Shown piece after piece: positions 34,136 through 43,537 of a stretch of 64,000 bases of DNA (the first letter of the stretch is position 1; every line of letters starts with the position of its first letter). A model generated the notes under the pieces. That model did not search any database. It saw nothing but the letters and a program-made list of their open reading frames with translations, and was not told the DNA's origin. The stretch is taken from the NCBI RefSeq assembly GCF_000382205.1, contig NZ_KB907789.1, positions 434,001-498,000 on the forward strand. The letters are read 5' to 3'. The position numbers and the translations under genes were made by a program. This DNA is from Dyadobacter beijingensis DSM 21582 (lineage in GTDB: Bacteria > Bacteroidota > Bacteroidia > Cytophagales > Spirosomataceae).

Positions 34136-36016
34136 TTACTTGTCGTAACCAGGGTTCTGTATAAGCTTCGCGTTACGGTTCATTTCGTCGCGGCTGAATG
34201 GACGGAAATACATTTTGTCCACCCAGGTGCGGTTTTCGTGCGATTTGTCTTCGGTAGGCGTATAAGTGTAGTCGTAAACGGTCGGATCGTAGTGATACGG
34301 CTCTCTCATCGACTTGCCTGCCTTGAACTTACCGATCACCGTGATAAACTGCAACGAGCGGCCCAACGTCGTCGGCGCGATCATCCAGCGGCGTGCATCG
34401 TGGTAACGTTGCTCTTCGTAAGCCATTTCAATGCGTTTTTCCTGACGGAAAGCTTCTTTCAAAGCAGCACCTGACACTTTCAATGCAGGCATACCGGCAC
34501 GGAAACGGATCTTGTTCAACAATTCCAGCGCTACCGCATCCTGGCCAAGCTCGATGCTCGCCTCGATGTAGTTGAATGCCGATTCTGTGACGCGAAGGAA
34601 TGGCCAGGGAATATTTTGGCGGTCGGTGTTATCATACAATGCCGGGTTCGGGTCGATGAACTTGCGCATGTAGTAACCGGTGCGGCTACCGTTCCAGTCT
34701 TCGATAGAGCTGCTACGGGTATCAAGTCCCTTGCGGTTGATCAACGCGCCTTTGTCGTCGAGCAGGTCGTAAGCACCGGTCTGGATCTGGTTTGCAGGGT
34801 CTTTCGCATCGGAAGGACGTGGTTTCCAGGTAGCTCCATCGTACATCACCGTCGCGTAGAAACGCGGATCGCGGTTCACATACGGGTTCGCTTTATGGGT
34901 CGGATTTGTCCATGAGAATGCTGTGCCATCCATCATTTGGTAGTCATCCACGAGCAAACCGATCGGTGTGTTACCGGCCCAGTTGTGGTAACCGTTAGGA
35001 CCGTTATTCAAACCTGTCTGGCGCGCACCGTCGGAAGTCTGGCTGGCGGTGAAGTAACGTCCGAAAACGATGTCGTCGCCACCGGTCGCGTCCAGCGTCT
35101 TGTCGGCGCTGTAACCGGCCATTGCCATCGAAATGTAGTTGATTTTGCCCTGCTCGCCGGTAACTGGTGCCGTGAGGTTCAGCTTGTAGCCCGCCTTGGC
35201 ATTCAATGCAGCCTTGGCAGCCGCCTGTGCAGCCGTCCAGCGCGCCTTGCGGTCGCCGCCGGTGTAACCCAGGAATTCCGGGTTCGGATAGCCTGCGATC
35301 AATGCGGACTTCGCTTTGGCAGTAGGAATGTCGTGCAGGTCGCTCGCTGCATATACCAGCACACGTGCTTTCAATGCCAATGCAGCGGCTTCGGTAGCCC
35401 GGCCCTTCTGCTCTGCCTTGCCTTTCAGCAATGTCGTGGCGCTGTCGAGGTCGGCAACGATGAAGTTCACACATTCCTCAAAAGTGTTACGCGATACCGA
35501 ATAGTCTTCATTCAGCGCATACACCTTCGTGATAATCGGTGCGGAACCGTAATAACGCACCAATTGATGGTAGTAATAAGCACGCAGGAAGTGCGCCTCG
35601 CCTTTCAGACGGTCCTTCAAAGTCTGGTCCGTGAAAGTTGATTTCGGCAGTTCCTGGATCGCCTGGTTTGTCGCGCGGATGCGGGTATACATCGGCCCCC
35701 AGCCGTAGGTATCGTCCACCCAACCGAGGTTGGAAGGGCTCAGACTACCTTCGTTCACCGTGTTGATGTTACGTCCTGTGTGGGTAAATACCGCCTCGTC
35801 GGTCAGCGACGCCAGCATTTGCTCGCTGAAACCGCCCTGCTGCAAGCCCTGGTAGATACCCGTTACGAAACCTTCGGCCAACGCGCCGTCCTTCCAGACC
35901 TCTTCGGTCGGGATTTCGATCGGGGGCGTTACGTCCAGAAAGTCTGTATCGCACGACACCAGGCCGGTTGTTGCCAGTGCCGCGAGAAAAATCCAATTTT
36001 TATAACTCAGTTTCAT
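34136..36016 (-). CDS. susD: SusD/RagB-family outer-membrane lipoprotein
   Basis: The 626-residue nutrient-binding lid of the second SusCD complex. Lipobox GLVSC gives Cys22. SusD landmarks are MYTRIRATNQAIQELP, HFLRAYYYHQLVRYYGSAPI, the AALALKARVLVYAAS helix pair, and near the end FRQEKRIEMAYEEQRYHDARRW. It is longer than the first SusD in the window, within the normal range. It follows susC by 10 bases and ends at a terminator, so susC-susD is a two-gene unit. No glycosidase or other enzyme is attached, so the substrate is not indicated. Confidence 0.94.
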   Translation of the reverse strand: MKLSYKNWIFLAALATTGLVSCDTDFLDVTPPIEIPTEEVWKDGALAEGFVTGIYQGLQQGGFSEQMLASLTDEAVFTHTGRNINTVNEGSLSPSNLGWVDDTYGWGPMYTRIRATNQAIQELPKSTFTDQTLKDRLKGEAHFLRAYYYHQLVRYYGSAPIITKVYALNEDYSVSRNTFEECVNFIVADLDSATTLLKGKAEQKGRATEAAALALKARVLVYAASDLHDIPTAKAKSALIAGYPNPEFLGYTGGDRKARWTAAQAAAKAALNAKAGYKLNLTAPVTGEQGKINYISMAMAGYSADKTLDATGGDDIVFGRYFTASQTSDGARQTGLNNGPNGYHNWAGNTPIGLLVDDYQMMDGTAFSWTNPTHKANPYVNRDPRFYATVMYDGATWKPRPSDAKDPANQIQTGAYDLLDDKGALINRKGLDTRSSSIEDWNGSRTGYYMRKFIDPNPALYDNTDRQNIPWPFLRVTESAFNYIEASIELGQDAVALELLNKIRFRAGMPALKVSGAALKEAFRQEKRIEMAYEEQRYHDARRWMIAPTTLGRSLQFITVIGKFKAGKSMREPYHYDPTVYDYTYTPTEDKSHENRTWVDKMYFRPFSRDEMNRNAKLIQNPGYDK

Positions 36017-36026
36017 TTTTTTAATC

Positions 36027-39000
36027 TTAGAAAGTTACACGTACACCTGCATTAAGAACTCGCGACTGCGGATAGTATTGTCCGTTCGACGAAGTCGCTT
36101 CCGGGTCCCAGATCTTGATCTTATCGATCGTAAACAGGTTCAATCCATTCACATACACACGCAGGTTACCTACGCCGATCTTCGAGCCGATTTCCGAAGG
36201 CAGGTTATAGCCCAACTCGATGTTTTTCAAACGCAGGTAGTTATTGCTTTTCAGATAATAAGTGTTGGCACCTGCATTGTCGAAGTTGGTGTAGTAGGTG
36301 TTGTTACGGTTAGCCAGGCGCGGGTCGGTCGAGCTTGGGTTGTCGATCGTCCAGCGGTGGTCGTAAGCATATTTCAGGTAGTTACCGATATCACCTGATT
36401 CGGTTTGGCCGATGTATTGCAAGCCGCCCACCGTTCCCTGGAACAAGATAGCGAGGTCAAACTGCTTGTAACCAAGGTTGATGTTCATACCGCCGGTAAA
36501 CTGCGGACGGTTGGTTTTCTCGGAGCGAACTTTATCATCAGCCGTGATTTTACCATCCTGGTTGATATCCTTGAATTTCATGTCACCCGGACGAAGTGTT
36601 CCTGTGATACCGCTGTAATCGAGCTTGTTAGCATCGATAGCGGCCTGGTCTGCGAAAACGCCGTCGTACTGGTAAGCCAGGAACGCATTGTAAGGCTTGC
36701 CGGTAGTGCGCTGGTACGAAGGAGCGCCCGGTGTTTCATCCCAATACTTGATCGTGTTTTTGGCATACCCACCATTCACACCCACCGAGTAAGTGAAATT
36801 GTCGACAGCGCCGTCGTAGCTAACCTTGAATTCCCATCCTTTGTTTTGCAGCTTACCCAGGTTTTGAGGAGGAAGCTTGCCGTCGATACCGGCCGAAGAC
36901 GGAGTAGAACCTGTTTTCGGGATCAGGATTTTCGAACGGTTATTGATAAAGTAATCGAATTCAAATGCAATGCGGTCTTTCCACAATGTACCCTCGATAC
37001 CGAAGTTCATGTTGTTGGCCACCTCCCAGGTAAATGTGTTGTTGGCCACACGGGTTTCGAGCAAAGTTTTCGCCACCTGATCGTTGATGATGTAGGTTCC
37101 GAAGCCCATTGTGTTCAAATACTGGTATTCAGCCAATGTTTCTGTACCCAGCAAGTAGGGCTCGGCACCCATCTGGCCCCATGAACCGCGGAGTTTCACG
37201 TTGTTTACAAAATGGATGCTGTTTTTCCAGAAATCCTCTTCCGAAATACGCCAGCCCGCCGATACCCCCGGGAAGAAACCGAAACGGCCGTCTTTCGGGA
37301 ATACATACGAACCATCCGCACGCCACAGGAATTCGGCGAGGTACTTTTCCTTGTAGTTATAACCCACGCGGCCAAAGTAGCTCAAACGTGCGCGTTTGTA
37401 CAAATCTCCGTTGTTCGTTCCCGAGTTGCCGATGTTCTGCTCAGGCGTACCACCCGCGAAAAGCTGGTCAACCACCGGAGAGATGAAGTAGCGACGGTAA
37501 GCGAAGAATCCGTCCGCATCCACCGTTTCGCGCTGGATACCTACCATTGCATTGAAATTATGCGCCCCGAATGTCTTTTCGTAAGAAGCCTGTCCGGTCA
37601 GCTGGATGGAGAGTTCCTGAGAAGAGGTTTCGGTCAAACGGGGATCGTTGAATGTCGAACGCACGGTTCCCGTCAGCAATGGAGAGGTTCCATCCGCTTC
37701 GTAGGTTTTCTTGTCCCAATAATAAAGCGTCCACGGCTTCTGGAACGACTTCTGACGGCGGATCTGCTTATCGATCGCCGCCATCGTGTTGATTTTCAAT
37801 CCTGGTACGCCTGGTACGAGGATTTCCAGACCACCGTTCGTTTGAATGTAGTCGCGCTTGTCGTTGTTATAACCGGTTGTATTAGTTGTAATTACCGCCG
37901 GGTTCTGACCATTCTCGATGTCTGGTCCCGGGCGTCCGTCCGGCCAGATCGCGATTTCGGTTGGCTTACCGCGCATCAGCATACGGAAAATATCGCCGGC
38001 GCCGCCGCCGTTCGGGAAGCGACGGAATTCTTCGCGCAAAGTAAGGCCCAATGTAGCCGTTACATATTTGTTGATCTTCGTATCGAGGTTCACACGCATG
38101 TCATACTGCTTGTAGCCCGTCGCGGAGTTCACATAATTACCCTCCTGGTTGATATAACCCAATGAAGCGAGGTATTTTACATTGTCGCTGCCGCCTGTCA
38201 ATTGCAGGTTATGGCGCTGCTGGGGCGACCATTTGCGGATCACCGAACCATACCAGTCGGTATTGGGGTGCACGAGTGGGTCGGAACCGTCGCGGAACTT
38301 CTGAAGGTCGTTCGGCGTGAATACTGCGCTCAGCACGTTTCCATTGTCCGTACGCGTATAGGCGCCGTTCGTATTGAAGCCCTGCAATGCGCCAGGCCAC
38401 TGGTTTACAGGCAGGTTATCGTAGATCTGCAATTCATTGCGAATGGTCGCATATTCCGCTGCATTCGACATGGTCGGGGTGCGTGTAGGCTGGCCCATAC
38501 CCACGTTCAGATCATACAAAAGTTGCGGTTTACCGGTTTTTCCACGCTTGGTGGTAATGAGGATAACCCCGTTACCCGCACGAGAGCCGTAAATCGCCGC
38601 TGCCGCATCTTTCAAAACCGAGATGCTTTCGATGTCGGCCGGATTGATACGGTCCAAACCACCAGAACGGTTGGGCACACCGTCCACGACGATGAGTGCA
38701 TTGCTGTTACCCAGTGAGTTGGTACCGCGGATACGGATCGCCGAACCGTCATAACCCGGCTCACCGCTCGCCTGTACGGCTGAAACACCCGGCAGGCGGC
38801 CGCTCAATGTGTTGGAAAGGTTGGCAGCAGGCGCTTTCTGCAATTCGGCACCTTTCACGGCTGTTACCGAACCGGTCAGGGTTGCTTTCTTGGCGGTACC
38901 ATAACCTACGACGACCACTTCATCCAGCGCTTTGGTATCCGACATGAGTTTCACATCGAGGCTCGTTTTGTTGCCGAGCGGAATCTCCTGCGTGATGTAC

Positions 39001-39257
39001 CCGATAAAAGAAAACACGAGCGTTGCCGTACCTGGCGCATTCACGGTGTAGTTACCCTCGATGTCCGTTACCGTACCCGTAGACGTCCCTTTGACCAGGA
39101 TGCTTACGCCGGGCAGTCCCTGCCCTTGCTCATCATTCACTTTTCCCTTCACCGTTACATCCTGAGCGTATGCACCGGTCATGACCAACAGGGTCAACAG
39201 AAGGGAGTAAAAATACCGTGTTAGGCTCCGGTACTTTTCCCGTTCAGAAATCCTCAT
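36027..39257 (-). CDS. susC: SusC/RagA-family TonB-dependent transporter
   Basis: A 1076-residue outer-membrane barrel of standard design. The signal peptide ends near MTGAYAQ. The carboxypeptidase-like domain (VKGKVNDEQGQGLPGVSILV) follows immediately, then LDEVVVVGYGTAKK, the plug (IRIRGTNSLGNSNALIVVDG, SRAGNGVILITTKRG) and a barrel ending VRVTF. It lacks both the STN domain of the third SusC and the Pro/Ala insert of the first, so its regulation is not of the FecR-contact type. A 576-base upstream region could hold its control elements. Confidence 0.95.
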   Translation of the reverse strand: MRISEREKYRSLTRYFYSLLLTLLVMTGAYAQDVTVKGKVNDEQGQGLPGVSILVKGTSTGTVTDIEGNYTVNAPGTATLVFSFIGYITQEIPLGNKTSLDVKLMSDTKALDEVVVVGYGTAKKATLTGSVTAVKGAELQKAPAANLSNTLSGRLPGVSAVQASGEPGYDGSAIRIRGTNSLGNSNALIVVDGVPNRSGGLDRINPADIESISVLKDAAAAIYGSRAGNGVILITTKRGKTGKPQLLYDLNVGMGQPTRTPTMSNAAEYATIRNELQIYDNLPVNQWPGALQGFNTNGAYTRTDNGNVLSAVFTPNDLQKFRDGSDPLVHPNTDWYGSVIRKWSPQQRHNLQLTGGSDNVKYLASLGYINQEGNYVNSATGYKQYDMRVNLDTKINKYVTATLGLTLREEFRRFPNGGGAGDIFRMLMRGKPTEIAIWPDGRPGPDIENGQNPAVITTNTTGYNNDKRDYIQTNGGLEILVPGVPGLKINTMAAIDKQIRRQKSFQKPWTLYYWDKKTYEADGTSPLLTGTVRSTFNDPRLTETSSQELSIQLTGQASYEKTFGAHNFNAMVGIQRETVDADGFFAYRRYFISPVVDQLFAGGTPEQNIGNSGTNNGDLYKRARLSYFGRVGYNYKEKYLAEFLWRADGSYVFPKDGRFGFFPGVSAGWRISEEDFWKNSIHFVNNVKLRGSWGQMGAEPYLLGTETLAEYQYLNTMGFGTYIINDQVAKTLLETRVANNTFTWEVANNMNFGIEGTLWKDRIAFEFDYFINNRSKILIPKTGSTPSSAGIDGKLPPQNLGKLQNKGWEFKVSYDGAVDNFTYSVGVNGGYAKNTIKYWDETPGAPSYQRTTGKPYNAFLAYQYDGVFADQAAIDANKLDYSGITGTLRPGDMKFKDINQDGKITADDKVRSEKTNRPQFTGGMNINLGYKQFDLAILFQGTVGGLQYIGQTESGDIGNYLKYAYDHRWTIDNPSSTDPRLANRNNTYYTNFDNAGANTYYLKSNNYLRLKNIELGYNLPSEIGSKIGVGNLRVYVNGLNLFTIDKIKIWDPEATSSNGQYYPQSRVLNAGVRVTF

Positions 39258-39620
39258 AGATTAAGTATAGATAGATAGTAGATAGTTAAAAAAATTATAA
39301 AAAAATGAACAGATATTACAACTTGATTACATGCATAAGCCCTTGTTTTTCAACAAGTCAGAGAAGTGTCTACCATACACAATTTGTATTACTAAAAATC
39401 CTTTAAGTCCTATTTCAAAAATATCGCTCGTAACCGATGGGCGATTTTGTTATACTAAAAAGGGAGGCTAAACTAGAAAATGTTATATTTTGTAACCCGG
39501 CAATACCGAGGCTTGCGGTGCGAGTAACCGGATGTACAAAAAGATATGAAATTATTCACATAAACAAGCATTCCTGCTTTCTGACTATGTTTTCTTAGAA
39601 AATAACCAATAGTTACTAAA

Positions 39621-39647
39621 CGTATAGCCCTAACCGGGCGCTATACG
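39621..39647. other. Stable orphan hairpin
   Basis: CGTATAGCCC and GGGCGCTATACG can pair with a short loop TAACC, leaving a two-base bulge. It is not next to a stop codon and has no T tract, so it is not a terminator. It could belong to a small RNA or a leader ending at the 39671-39706 hairpin. Confidence 0.4.
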
Positions 39648-39670
39648 CGGCAACTAGTTGGACGGACAAT

Positions 39671-39706
39671 AAAAAACCGCTTCCATTGCATGGAAACGGC
39701 TTTTTG
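39671..39706. terminator. Bidirectional terminator-like hairpin after the SDR operon
   Basis: Two arms (39671-39685 and 39691-39705) pair over 15 positions with two mismatches around a 5-base loop. The A run at the left and T run at the right allow termination in either direction. It lies about 130 bases past the SDR stop on the minus strand. Confidence 0.65.
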
Positions 39707-39833
39707 ATGGATAGTAATACCAATTTTGCAGAAACTAACCTGATTTTTGCAGTACCTTACTCGATCCGGATATCAATGTACGCGTGCAAACGTTTGAATC
39801 TTGTAAAAATTATATTCAGAGATTAAAAAACGA

Positions 39834-40619
39834 TTAACGCGCCGTCCAGCCTCCGTCCACGGCCAGAATCGAGCCGACCATGTAGCTGGCGGCATCACTG
39901 GCCAGGAAAATCGCAGCGCCCTGGATTTCACGCAGATGCCCCCAGCGCCGCAGGGCCGTCGCACCGAGAATAATGTCGCGGGCATCGTCGCTCTCGGCAA
40001 TGGGGATATTCATCTCCGTGAGGAACGGACCGGGGCATATGGCGTTCACCATGACGTCGAACGGTGCGAGCTCCAATGCCAGTGCTCGCGTCATTTGCAC
40101 AATGGCACCCTTGCTTGCCGTATAGGGCGTACGGTTCGCGAGCCCTACCAGTCCCAGCGTACTCGCAAGGTTGATCATGCGGCCGCTCCGCTGTGCTTTC
40201 ATATGCGGCGCCACCGCCCGGCAGGCGAGCCAGGTGCCGGTTACATTCACATCCATAACGTGCTTGAAATCGGCCGGAGAAAGCTCGTCGATCGGGCCGC
40301 GGATGTTGATCCCCGCACTGTTGATGAGAATATCGATCTTCCCGAAACTTTCCAGCGCGAATGCCACCATCGCATTCACCTGCTCCTCGCTCGTTATGTC
40401 GGCCGCGTACGAAAGCACGCGCGTGCCGAACGAAATGCACAGCTCGGCGGCACTCCGTTCGCCGTCCACCGCGCTTCTGTTTACAAGGAGCATATCGCAG
40501 CCTGCCGACGCCAGCCCGGCCGCCATCGCCAAACCCAGCCCTTTTGAGCCTCCGGTAACAACAGCCACTTTCCCGGTCAGGTCAAATTGCCTGATGCCCG
40601 GCAAAACATCCTGAACCAT
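39834..40619 (-). CDS. Short-chain dehydrogenase/reductase, gluconate 5-dehydrogenase-like
   Basis: A 261-residue classical SDR with Rossmann motif TGGSKGLG (22-29), NSAG (100-103), catalytic Ser153 and the Tyr166/Lys170 pair in YTASK. The end IFLASDAASYMVGSILAVDG matches sugar-acid or deoxygluconate dehydrogenases. It is the last gene of a three-gene operon (Gfo/Idh/MocA, esterase, SDR), with 3 bases to the esterase stop. Unlike its two neighbours it lacks an export signal, so it acts in the cytoplasm on the imported product. The exact substrate is open. Confidence 0.88.
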   Translation of the reverse strand: MVQDVLPGIRQFDLTGKVAVVTGGSKGLGLAMAAGLASAGCDMLLVNRSAVDGERSAAELCISFGTRVLSYAADITSEEQVNAMVAFALESFGKIDILINSAGINIRGPIDELSPADFKHVMDVNVTGTWLACRAVAPHMKAQRSGRMINLASTLGLVGLANRTPYTASKGAIVQMTRALALELAPFDVMVNAICPGPFLTEMNIPIAESDDARDIILGATALRRWGHLREIQGAAIFLASDAASYMVGSILAVDGGWTAR

Positions 40620-40622
40620 AGG

Positions 40623-41483
40623 TTAGTACTGGTGAAATGCCTTCGATACGAATTCGAGTACTTCCGGCAGCGACTCGCGCCAGTAGGTCCACGTGTGCCC
40701 GCCCTCGCGTACGCGGAACTCGTGCGGGATTTCTTTTTTCCGCAATGCAATGTGTACCAGGCTATTGCCTTCATACAGAAAATCATCGTCGCCGCAATCG
40801 ATATACCAGCGCACGGCCTTTTTCTGATCGTCGGGCATGTTGTTGATCAATGCCAGCGCGCTGTGGCGGTTATAGTAGCGCTCCACCGTAGAATCGGCGA
40901 TATTGGGATTGTTCCTGACCATGTTTTTTTTGGCATCGTCCAGGGTAATCGGCCCGGTGGAGGCACTTAGCGGGCAGGCCGACGAAAACAGTTCCGGGTG
41001 GTGCAATGCGTACATAAAGCTGCCGCCGCCGCCCATGGAAAGCCCCGCAATGGCCCGGAAGCGCTTTTCGCCCTTGATGCGGAATTTCTTTTCGACGTAA
41101 GGCATCAGCTCCGTGAAGAAGAAATCTTCGTAGGGCCAGTCGCCCTTCACATCATTGAAATACCCCCTCCTACCCGTGTTGGCATCGGGCATGACGATGA
41201 TCATCGGGGTCGCTTTGCCCTCGCGGATCGCCTTGTCGGCAATGTGCAGCACCTCGCCGAACTGCACCCAGCCGGTATGGTCGTCACCGGCGCCGTGCAG
41301 CAGGTACATAACCGGATAGCTGCGCTCCGATGTCGCGTAGTCGGGCGGCAGGTAAATGGCGAATTTTCTTTCCGATTTCAGAAGTTTGGAGGGTACCGAC
41401 AGGTTGTCGAGCACCTTGCCAGTCTGGGCAAGCGCCGGGATAGCCAGCATTGCGGCCAATGCGATGGTAGATATGATCTTCAT
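40623..41483 (-). CDS. Exported esterase of the CE1/feruloyl-esterase-like family
   Basis: A 286-residue secreted alpha/beta hydrolase with signal MKIISTIALAAMLAIPALAQ. The oxyanion loop is in YLLHGAGDDHTGWVQ, the nucleophile in AGLSMGGGG (Ser149), the acid in YIDCGDDDFLYEG (near 229-234) and the base in GGHTWTYW (His263). This is the pattern of CE1 acetyl-xylan or feruloyl esterases and esterase D relatives. Its start overlaps the upstream stop by one base (TAATG), so translation is coupled to the Gfo/Idh/MocA gene. It probably removes acyl groups from a plant-type glycan. Confidence 0.9.
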   Translation of the reverse strand: MKIISTIALAAMLAIPALAQTGKVLDNLSVPSKLLKSERKFAIYLPPDYATSERSYPVMYLLHGAGDDHTGWVQFGEVLHIADKAIREGKATPMIIVMPDANTGRRGYFNDVKGDWPYEDFFFTELMPYVEKKFRIKGEKRFRAIAGLSMGGGGSFMYALHHPELFSSACPLSASTGPITLDDAKKNMVRNNPNIADSTVERYYNRHSALALINNMPDDQKKAVRWYIDCGDDDFLYEGNSLVHIALRKKEIPHEFRVREGGHTWTYWRESLPEVLEFVSKAFHQY

Positions 41484-42862
41484 TATTTCTTCTTCATTTT
41501 CATGGCTACCGGGTCCCAGTGGACGATTTTCTTGCTGAAATAGCTTTCATTACAAGCCAGCACCGGCGCCGCGGCCCGGAAACCGAATACGGGATCTTCC
41601 ACGGTACCCAGGCTGCCCTTTTTCACATTCTCGAAAAAGTCGCGGAAGTGATTGGCGTGCGCGTCGTCCTCTTTCGGCGCTTCAAAACGGACTTCCTTCA
41701 CCGGTTCGGCCTTGCGGGTGTCGTCCGGATATTGGGCGTCGTACTGCTTTTTAAACTCTTTCTGCTGCGCTTCCGAAAAGGTATTGAAGCTGTCGTAACC
41801 GCCCATGCCCGGCGCTTTCGGCAATTTCTTCTTGGTCAGTACGAGGTTATTTTCGGTAAATTCGATCTGCCCTTCCGTACCGATAATGCGGGTGTTGTTG
41901 GCTATGGCGCCTGCGTTGGCGAAGTTCACCCGCAGTACCATCTGGAAGTTGGCGTGAATGTCGGTTTTGGGGTAATCGAGGATGGAAACGAGCACGTCGG
42001 GCACGTCGCGACCGTCTTTCCAGTAACTCAGCTCGCCCGACGACATCACACGCTCCGGCCCAAGTGAATTGGTCACGAAATGCACGCCGGTAATAAGGTG
42101 TACAAAAAGGTCGCCGCCCACACCGGTGCCGTAATCCTGGTAATTTCTCCAACGAAAAAACCGCTTGGCATCGAACGCACGTTTAGGCGCGTCGCCGAGG
42201 TAGGTATCCCAGTCGACCGTGCTCGGTGAAGCATCCGTCGGAATGGAGTAGTTCCAGGCGCCGATAGAATTGAAACGGTCGTTATTGGATTCTACATAAT
42301 TGATTTCCCCGATTTCGCCGGCCTGGAACAGGCGTTTCGCTTCCTTGAACGAAGCCGAGCTGATTCGCTGGCTGCCCACCTGCATCGTCTTGCCCGATTT
42401 CTTCCAGGCGTCGATCACGGAAAGGCCCTCGTTAATGTGGTGTACCATCGGTTTTTCGCAGTACACATTTTTTCCGGCCTGCAATGCGGCTTTGGTAATG
42501 TGGTCGTGCCAATGGTCGGGGGTTACCACAAGTACCGCGTCGATATCCTTTCGTTCGAGGATCTGGCGGTAGTCCCGGGTGGTAAAAATATCCTTTCCAT
42601 ACACTTCCTTCACGCGGGTGAGACGACCGTCGTACAAGTCTGCTGCGGCAACGAATTCCACATCCTGGGAACTGCGCAGGGCTGCCTTGGTGTCGCTGTG
42701 CCCCTGAATCCCCATGCCGATCGTCGCGAAACGGATCTTGTCGTTGGGACTGATTTTTTTGAGGTCTTTAATGATGTGAAAAGGTTTGGCAATACTTTCC
42801 GTGGCTAACAGAGCAGACGCGGCTGTTACATTTCTGAGAAAATTACGGCGGTTAGGATTCAT
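41483..42862 (-). CDS. Tat-exported Gfo/Idh/MocA-family oxidoreductase
   Basis: A 459-residue NAD(P)-dependent sugar oxidoreductase. The Tat signal is RRNFLRNVTAASALLA. The Rossmann part has RFATIGMGIQGHS and AVLVVTPDHWHDHI, and the cofactor-site motif is CEKPMV. The second domain includes DYGTGVGGDLFVHLITGVHF. Exported members of this family use tightly bound nicotinamide, some acting as glycosidases through a 3-keto intermediate. It heads an operon with an esterase and an SDR. Together with the DUF1080 protein 700 bases away it suggests 3-keto-sugar chemistry in the periplasm. Confidence 0.92.
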   Translation of the reverse strand: MNPNRRNFLRNVTAASALLATESIAKPFHIIKDLKKISPNDKIRFATIGMGIQGHSDTKAALRSSQDVEFVAAADLYDGRLTRVKEVYGKDIFTTRDYRQILERKDIDAVLVVTPDHWHDHITKAALQAGKNVYCEKPMVHHINEGLSVIDAWKKSGKTMQVGSQRISSASFKEAKRLFQAGEIGEINYVESNNDRFNSIGAWNYSIPTDASPSTVDWDTYLGDAPKRAFDAKRFFRWRNYQDYGTGVGGDLFVHLITGVHFVTNSLGPERVMSSGELSYWKDGRDVPDVLVSILDYPKTDIHANFQMVLRVNFANAGAIANNTRIIGTEGQIEFTENNLVLTKKKLPKAPGMGGYDSFNTFSEAQQKEFKKQYDAQYPDDTRKAEPVKEVRFEAPKEDDAHANHFRDFFENVKKGSLGTVEDPVFGFRAAAPVLACNESYFSKKIVHWDPVAMKMKKK

Positions 42863-42916
42863 TGAAGCTTTTCAAAAGGTTTGGATGATGACTCCCCTAA
42901 TTTAAGCAATTCGGAA

Positions 42917-42953
42917 TTTGTTGCGCCGGTAAATCAAAAATATGTACATTTTG
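42917..42953 (+). promoter_or_regulatory. Possible promoter for the DinB-like gene
   Basis: TTTG at 42917-42920 and TACATTTTG at 42945-42953 resemble the -33 and -7 boxes of this phylum, but the spacer is long (24 bases) and the -7 box has one extra base. The start codon follows 40 bases later. Confidence 0.3.
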
Positions 42954-42992
42954 TCGCCTTATTCCTCACTCTACTAATTAACTAATTTTCCG

Positions 42993-43475
42993 ATGCACGC
43001 CGACCAGCGAAAAAAACTGATCAATGAATTGACTGCCCTGATCAAAGGGGGCAACGCCCACGTAACCCTTTCAGAAGCGCTCTCCGGCATTCCGGCCGAC
43101 ATGCGCACCACCATCCCCGACAACCTGCCGTACAGCATCTGGCAACTCCTGGAACACATCCGGATCGCGCAAAAGGATATTGTCGATTTTTCGATCTCCA
43201 AGGATTACAAAACGCTGGTATGGCCAGACGATTACTGGCCGCAGCCGACCGACTCGGTAACCGACGAGCAATGGGCAGACAGTATTGAAGAAATCGAGCG
43301 CGACCAGCAGCGTTTCTTCGCATTGCTATCCGACGAGGGCAAAGATCTTTTCAGTCCATTGGCGTGGGGTACCGGCCAGAATATCGTGCGGGAAGCCATG
43401 CTCATCGCCGACCATAATTCCTACCACATTGCCGAGATCATCGTAGCGCGGCGTTTGCTGGGAATCTGGAAATAG
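42993..43475 (+). CDS. DinB-superfamily (DfsB-like) protein
   Basis: A 160-residue four-helix-bundle protein of the DinB/YfiT superfamily, unrelated to DNA polymerase IV. The family metal-site histidines fit LPYSIWQLLEHIRIAQKDI (first His) and IADHNSYHIAEIIVAR (two more near the end), the usual three-His pattern. Some relatives are thiol-dependent transferases and others are of unknown function. It is monocistronic and is separated from the convergent DUF1080 gene by a strong hairpin. Confidence 0.85.
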   Translation: MHADQRKKLINELTALIKGGNAHVTLSEALSGIPADMRTTIPDNLPYSIWQLLEHIRIAQKDIVDFSISKDYKTLVWPDDYWPQPTDSVTDEQWADSIEEIERDQQRFFALLSDEGKDLFSPLAWGTGQNIVREAMLIADHNSYHIAEIIVARRLLGIWK

Positions 43476-43477
43476 TG

Positions 43478-43525
43478 CAGAAAATCGAAAGCCGGTCCCG
43501 CAATGGGCCGGCTTTCGATTTTCTG
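43478..43525. terminator. Strong bidirectional terminator
   Basis: Arms of about 22 bases (43478-43499 and 43504-43525) pair almost perfectly around a 4-base loop, with A-rich and T-rich ends. It lies exactly between two convergent stops at 43475 and 43538 and serves both genes. Confidence 0.9.
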
Positions 43526-43537
43526 GTCATTCCTTTA

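Larger units (their letters stand above)
39258..39833. other. Long intergenic region upstream of the second susC
   Basis: No credible gene is seen here on either strand. Next to the susC start is a short run of TAGATAG-type repeats (39265-39286). TATTTTTG on the minus strand (39416-39423) is a possible -7 element without a partner -33 box. A hairpin lies at 39621-39647 and a terminator-like hairpin at 39671-39706. The region is AT-rich compared with the genes around it. Confidence 0.6.

Noticed and set aside
42993..43475. DNA polymerase IV second copy, suggested by the name DinB
   Set aside because: The protein is a four-helix DinB/YfiT-superfamily member without polymerase motifs; the true polymerase is at 14376-15494.
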